Of a stretch of 7,129 nt of DNA, positions 6,054 through 7,129 are shown piece after piece. The stretch comes from Austwickia sp040006675. GTDB lineage: Bacteria > Actinomycetota > Actinomycetes > Actinomycetales > Dermatophilaceae. The notes under the pieces were generated by a model, which saw nothing but the letters and a program-made list of their open reading frames with translations, was not told the origin of the DNA and made no database searches. The stretch spans positions 1-7,129 of the forward strand of contig JBDTWM010000140.1 in the NCBI GenBank assembly GCA_040006675.1. Reading direction: 5' to 3'. The position numbers were made by a program, and so were the translations under genes. Numbering within the stretch: position 1 is the first letter of the stretch; every line of letters starts with the position of its first letter.

Positions 6054-6868
6054 CAGCCCTCCAGCGGATTGGGGGCCGCCACCTCAAGGCGTGCCCGGCG
6101 GATCCCTCGCCACAGCCAGCGTTTGGCCTCGGCCGTCGCGCGTCCTGCGAAGGCGGGGGTAGCCTGCAGCATGGCCATGAGCGTCGCCGCGTCCATGCCT
6201 AGCTCGATCGTGAGCCGCGGTAGCGCCAGTTCCCCGTCGTGCGGTCCGACGGGACGCTCCGACACGGCGACGGCCCTGCGATAGCCCGCGTCGGACACAT
6301 CGGCCCGGCAGCGACGATCGTGATATCCGAAGGGGTACGCGAAGCTCGTCACCTCGCGCTGCAACTCTTGCTCGAGCAGGATTTTTGACAGCCGCACCTC
6401 GGCGCGCGCCCGCAACGGGTCCACCCGGTCCAGCTGCGGATGCGTGTGCGCGTGGCCACCGATTTCGACGTGGCCCGATTCGGCCAGCTCACGCACCTGC
6501 GACCAAGTGAGCAGCCGCCGGTCGGCGTCGGGACCAGGCTCGAGGAACTTGGCACGCCCGTCCACGTACGCGGTGGGCAAGTAGAGCGAGGCGCGAACGC
6601 CGTAACGCTGCAACAGCGGCAGGACGTGCGCGTGGAAGTCGGCATACCCATCGTCGAAGGTCAGCGCGACATCCCGGGGGCCCGCCCCGTCGAGGTCTTC
6701 CACGGCCACGCCGTGCCAGCCGTCCTGCGCGAGCCGGTCCAGGTGCTCTTCAAGTGTGTCCGGGTCGACGACGAGGCGTCGGAAACTGCCGATCCCGGGC
6801 CGACGGCACACGCTGTGATACATAAGGATGTGGCGGCACCCGGGAAGGGGCGCACTCCCGGCGCTCAT
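6053..6868 (-). CDS. Polysaccharide deacetylase, NodB/CE4 family
   Basis: This is a predicted metal-dependent deacetylase that would remove acetyl groups from GlcNAc-type or O-acetylated residues of the polymer or its precursor. The CE4 signature is complete: HILMYHSV near the N-terminus (13-20), motif 1 TFDDGY (70-75; D72 the likely base, D73 the metal ligand), motif 2 G-G-H-A-H-T-H-P (137-144; metal ligands H139 and H143), and motif 3 FAYPFGYHD (177-185). RLTI at 218-221 corresponds to the family's later conserved segment. Length (271 aa) is normal for a bare catalytic domain. No signal peptide or membrane segment is visible, so it would act in the cytoplasm unless exported by another route. 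The ATG at 6868 overlaps the stop of the preceding glycosyltransferase (ATGA) and has only a weak Shine-Dalgarno, so it depends on coupling. The C-terminal 35 residues are Arg/Ala-rich. Confidence 0.93.
   Translation of the reverse strand: MSAGSAPLPGCRHILMYHSVCRRPGIGSFRRLVVDPDTLEEHLDRLAQDGWHGVAVEDLDGAGPRDVALTFDDGYADFHAHVLPLLQRYGVRASLYLPTAYVDGRAKFLEPGPDADRRLLTWSQVRELAESGHVEIGGHAHTHPQLDRVDPLRARAEVRLSKILLEQELQREVTSFAYPFGYHDRRCRADVSDAGYRRAVAVSERPVGPHDGELALPRLTIELGMDAATLMAMLQATPAFAGRATAEAKRWLWRGIRRARLEVAAPNPLEG
6057..6062 (-). promoter_or_regulatory. Ribosome binding site of the GT-C-like gene
   Basis: GGAGGG on the minus strand lies within the final codons of the deacetylase gene, with its GGAGG core 4 nt before the ATG at 6053. 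It lets the large membrane protein be initiated directly as well as by reinitiation at the TGATG junction. Confidence 0.6.
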
Positions 6869-7129
6869 CGGCCGGCCGCCACGCGTCGCTGCTCGGACCG
6901 ACTGCGCAGGTAGGCCCTCGGACCGGCCGCCATCCCCTGGAAGCGCGCGGAGCGAATCCCCGGGACCGTCATCTCCGGCGACGGCTCCGGCGCCGAGGAC
7001 TGCAACAGCAGATCGCTGACCGCGCGTGGCAGGAGCCGCATCAGCGTACCCAGCCGACGAGGGTCCTCGAGGACCATCTTGGTGTAGAAGGCGGTCACGC
7101 CCATCCCGTATCCGTAGACCTGACGATGT
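6865..7129 (-). CDS. Glycosyltransferase, probably family 2, C-terminal part only
   Basis: The gene enters from the right edge, so its start and catalytic domain are not in view. The visible C-terminal 87 residues begin HRQVYGYGMGVTAFYTKMVLEDPRR. A Q-x-x-YG-x-G-x-G segment followed by a hydrophobic helix and a positively charged loop is what commonly follows the GT-A core in actinobacterial GT2 enzymes of exopolysaccharide clusters. The rest (LLPRAVSDLLL, then RFQGMAAGPRAYLRSR) matches the usual ending, in which a hydrophobic helix is followed by a GPxAYLRSR-type basic tail. The in-frame ATG at 7104 is internal, because the frame stays open through the edge. Its stop overlaps the deacetylase start (ATGA), so it is the first visible gene of the coupled operon. 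The family call is moderately sure; the donor sugar is unknown. Confidence 0.72.
   Translation of the reverse strand, partial: HRQVYGYGMGVTAFYTKMVLEDPRRLGTLMRLLPRAVSDLLLQSSAPEPSPEMTVPGIRSARFQGMAAGPRAYLRSRSEQRRVAAGR

Noticed and set aside
1..7129. CRISPR array, tRNA, rRNA or tandem repeat
   Set aside because: No regularly spaced direct repeats and no tRNA- or rRNA-like sequence were seen by eye on either strand.

Overview
The window is very GC-rich, with the strong G/C third-position bias that fills opposite strands with long spurious frames. The protein families (an IS1634-like transposase relic, a DUF1616-like membrane protein, a short Cys/His protein with a CxCGH…HEHYR…DCxxCxC pattern) suggest a high-GC actinobacterium. 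The genus cannot be fixed from the sequence.

Left edge (1 to about 272, plus strand): the remains of a DDE transposase resembling IS1634-type enzymes. A block from the middle of the protein is joined directly to a block from its C-terminal part, and a further one-base shift follows, so the gene is dead. Next, on the minus strand (298-513), is a 71-residue Cys/His-rich protein with a strong Shine-Dalgarno (SD) sequence. Then comes about 240 bp of noncoding sequence with weak dyads and a weak promoter-like pair.

From 758 to the right edge everything is one minus-strand gene cluster for a cell-surface or extracellular polysaccharide. In transcription order (right to left) it holds: the C-terminal end of a family 2 glycosyltransferase (GT2); a NodB-type polysaccharide deacetylase; a large multi-spanning GT-C-like membrane protein; a five-helix membrane protein with a DUF1616-like extracytoplasmic tail; a 12-helix Wzx/MATE-like flippase; and, after a 49-nt gap with a perfect 8-bp hairpin, a second GT2 glycosyltransferase. 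The first five genes are joined by 4-, 1-, 14- and 4-nt overlaps, a translationally coupled operon.

Together the genes suggest a route in which GT2 enzymes build a lipid-linked glycan on the inner face of the membrane, the deacetylase trims N- or O-acetyl groups, the flippase moves the lipid-linked unit across, and the GT-C-like protein (perhaps with its DUF1616-like partner) acts outside as a lipid-sugar-dependent transferase or polymerase. This is inferred from families and order. No initiating phosphoglycosyltransferase, recognisable Wzy or chain-length regulator is inside the window; they may lie to the right.
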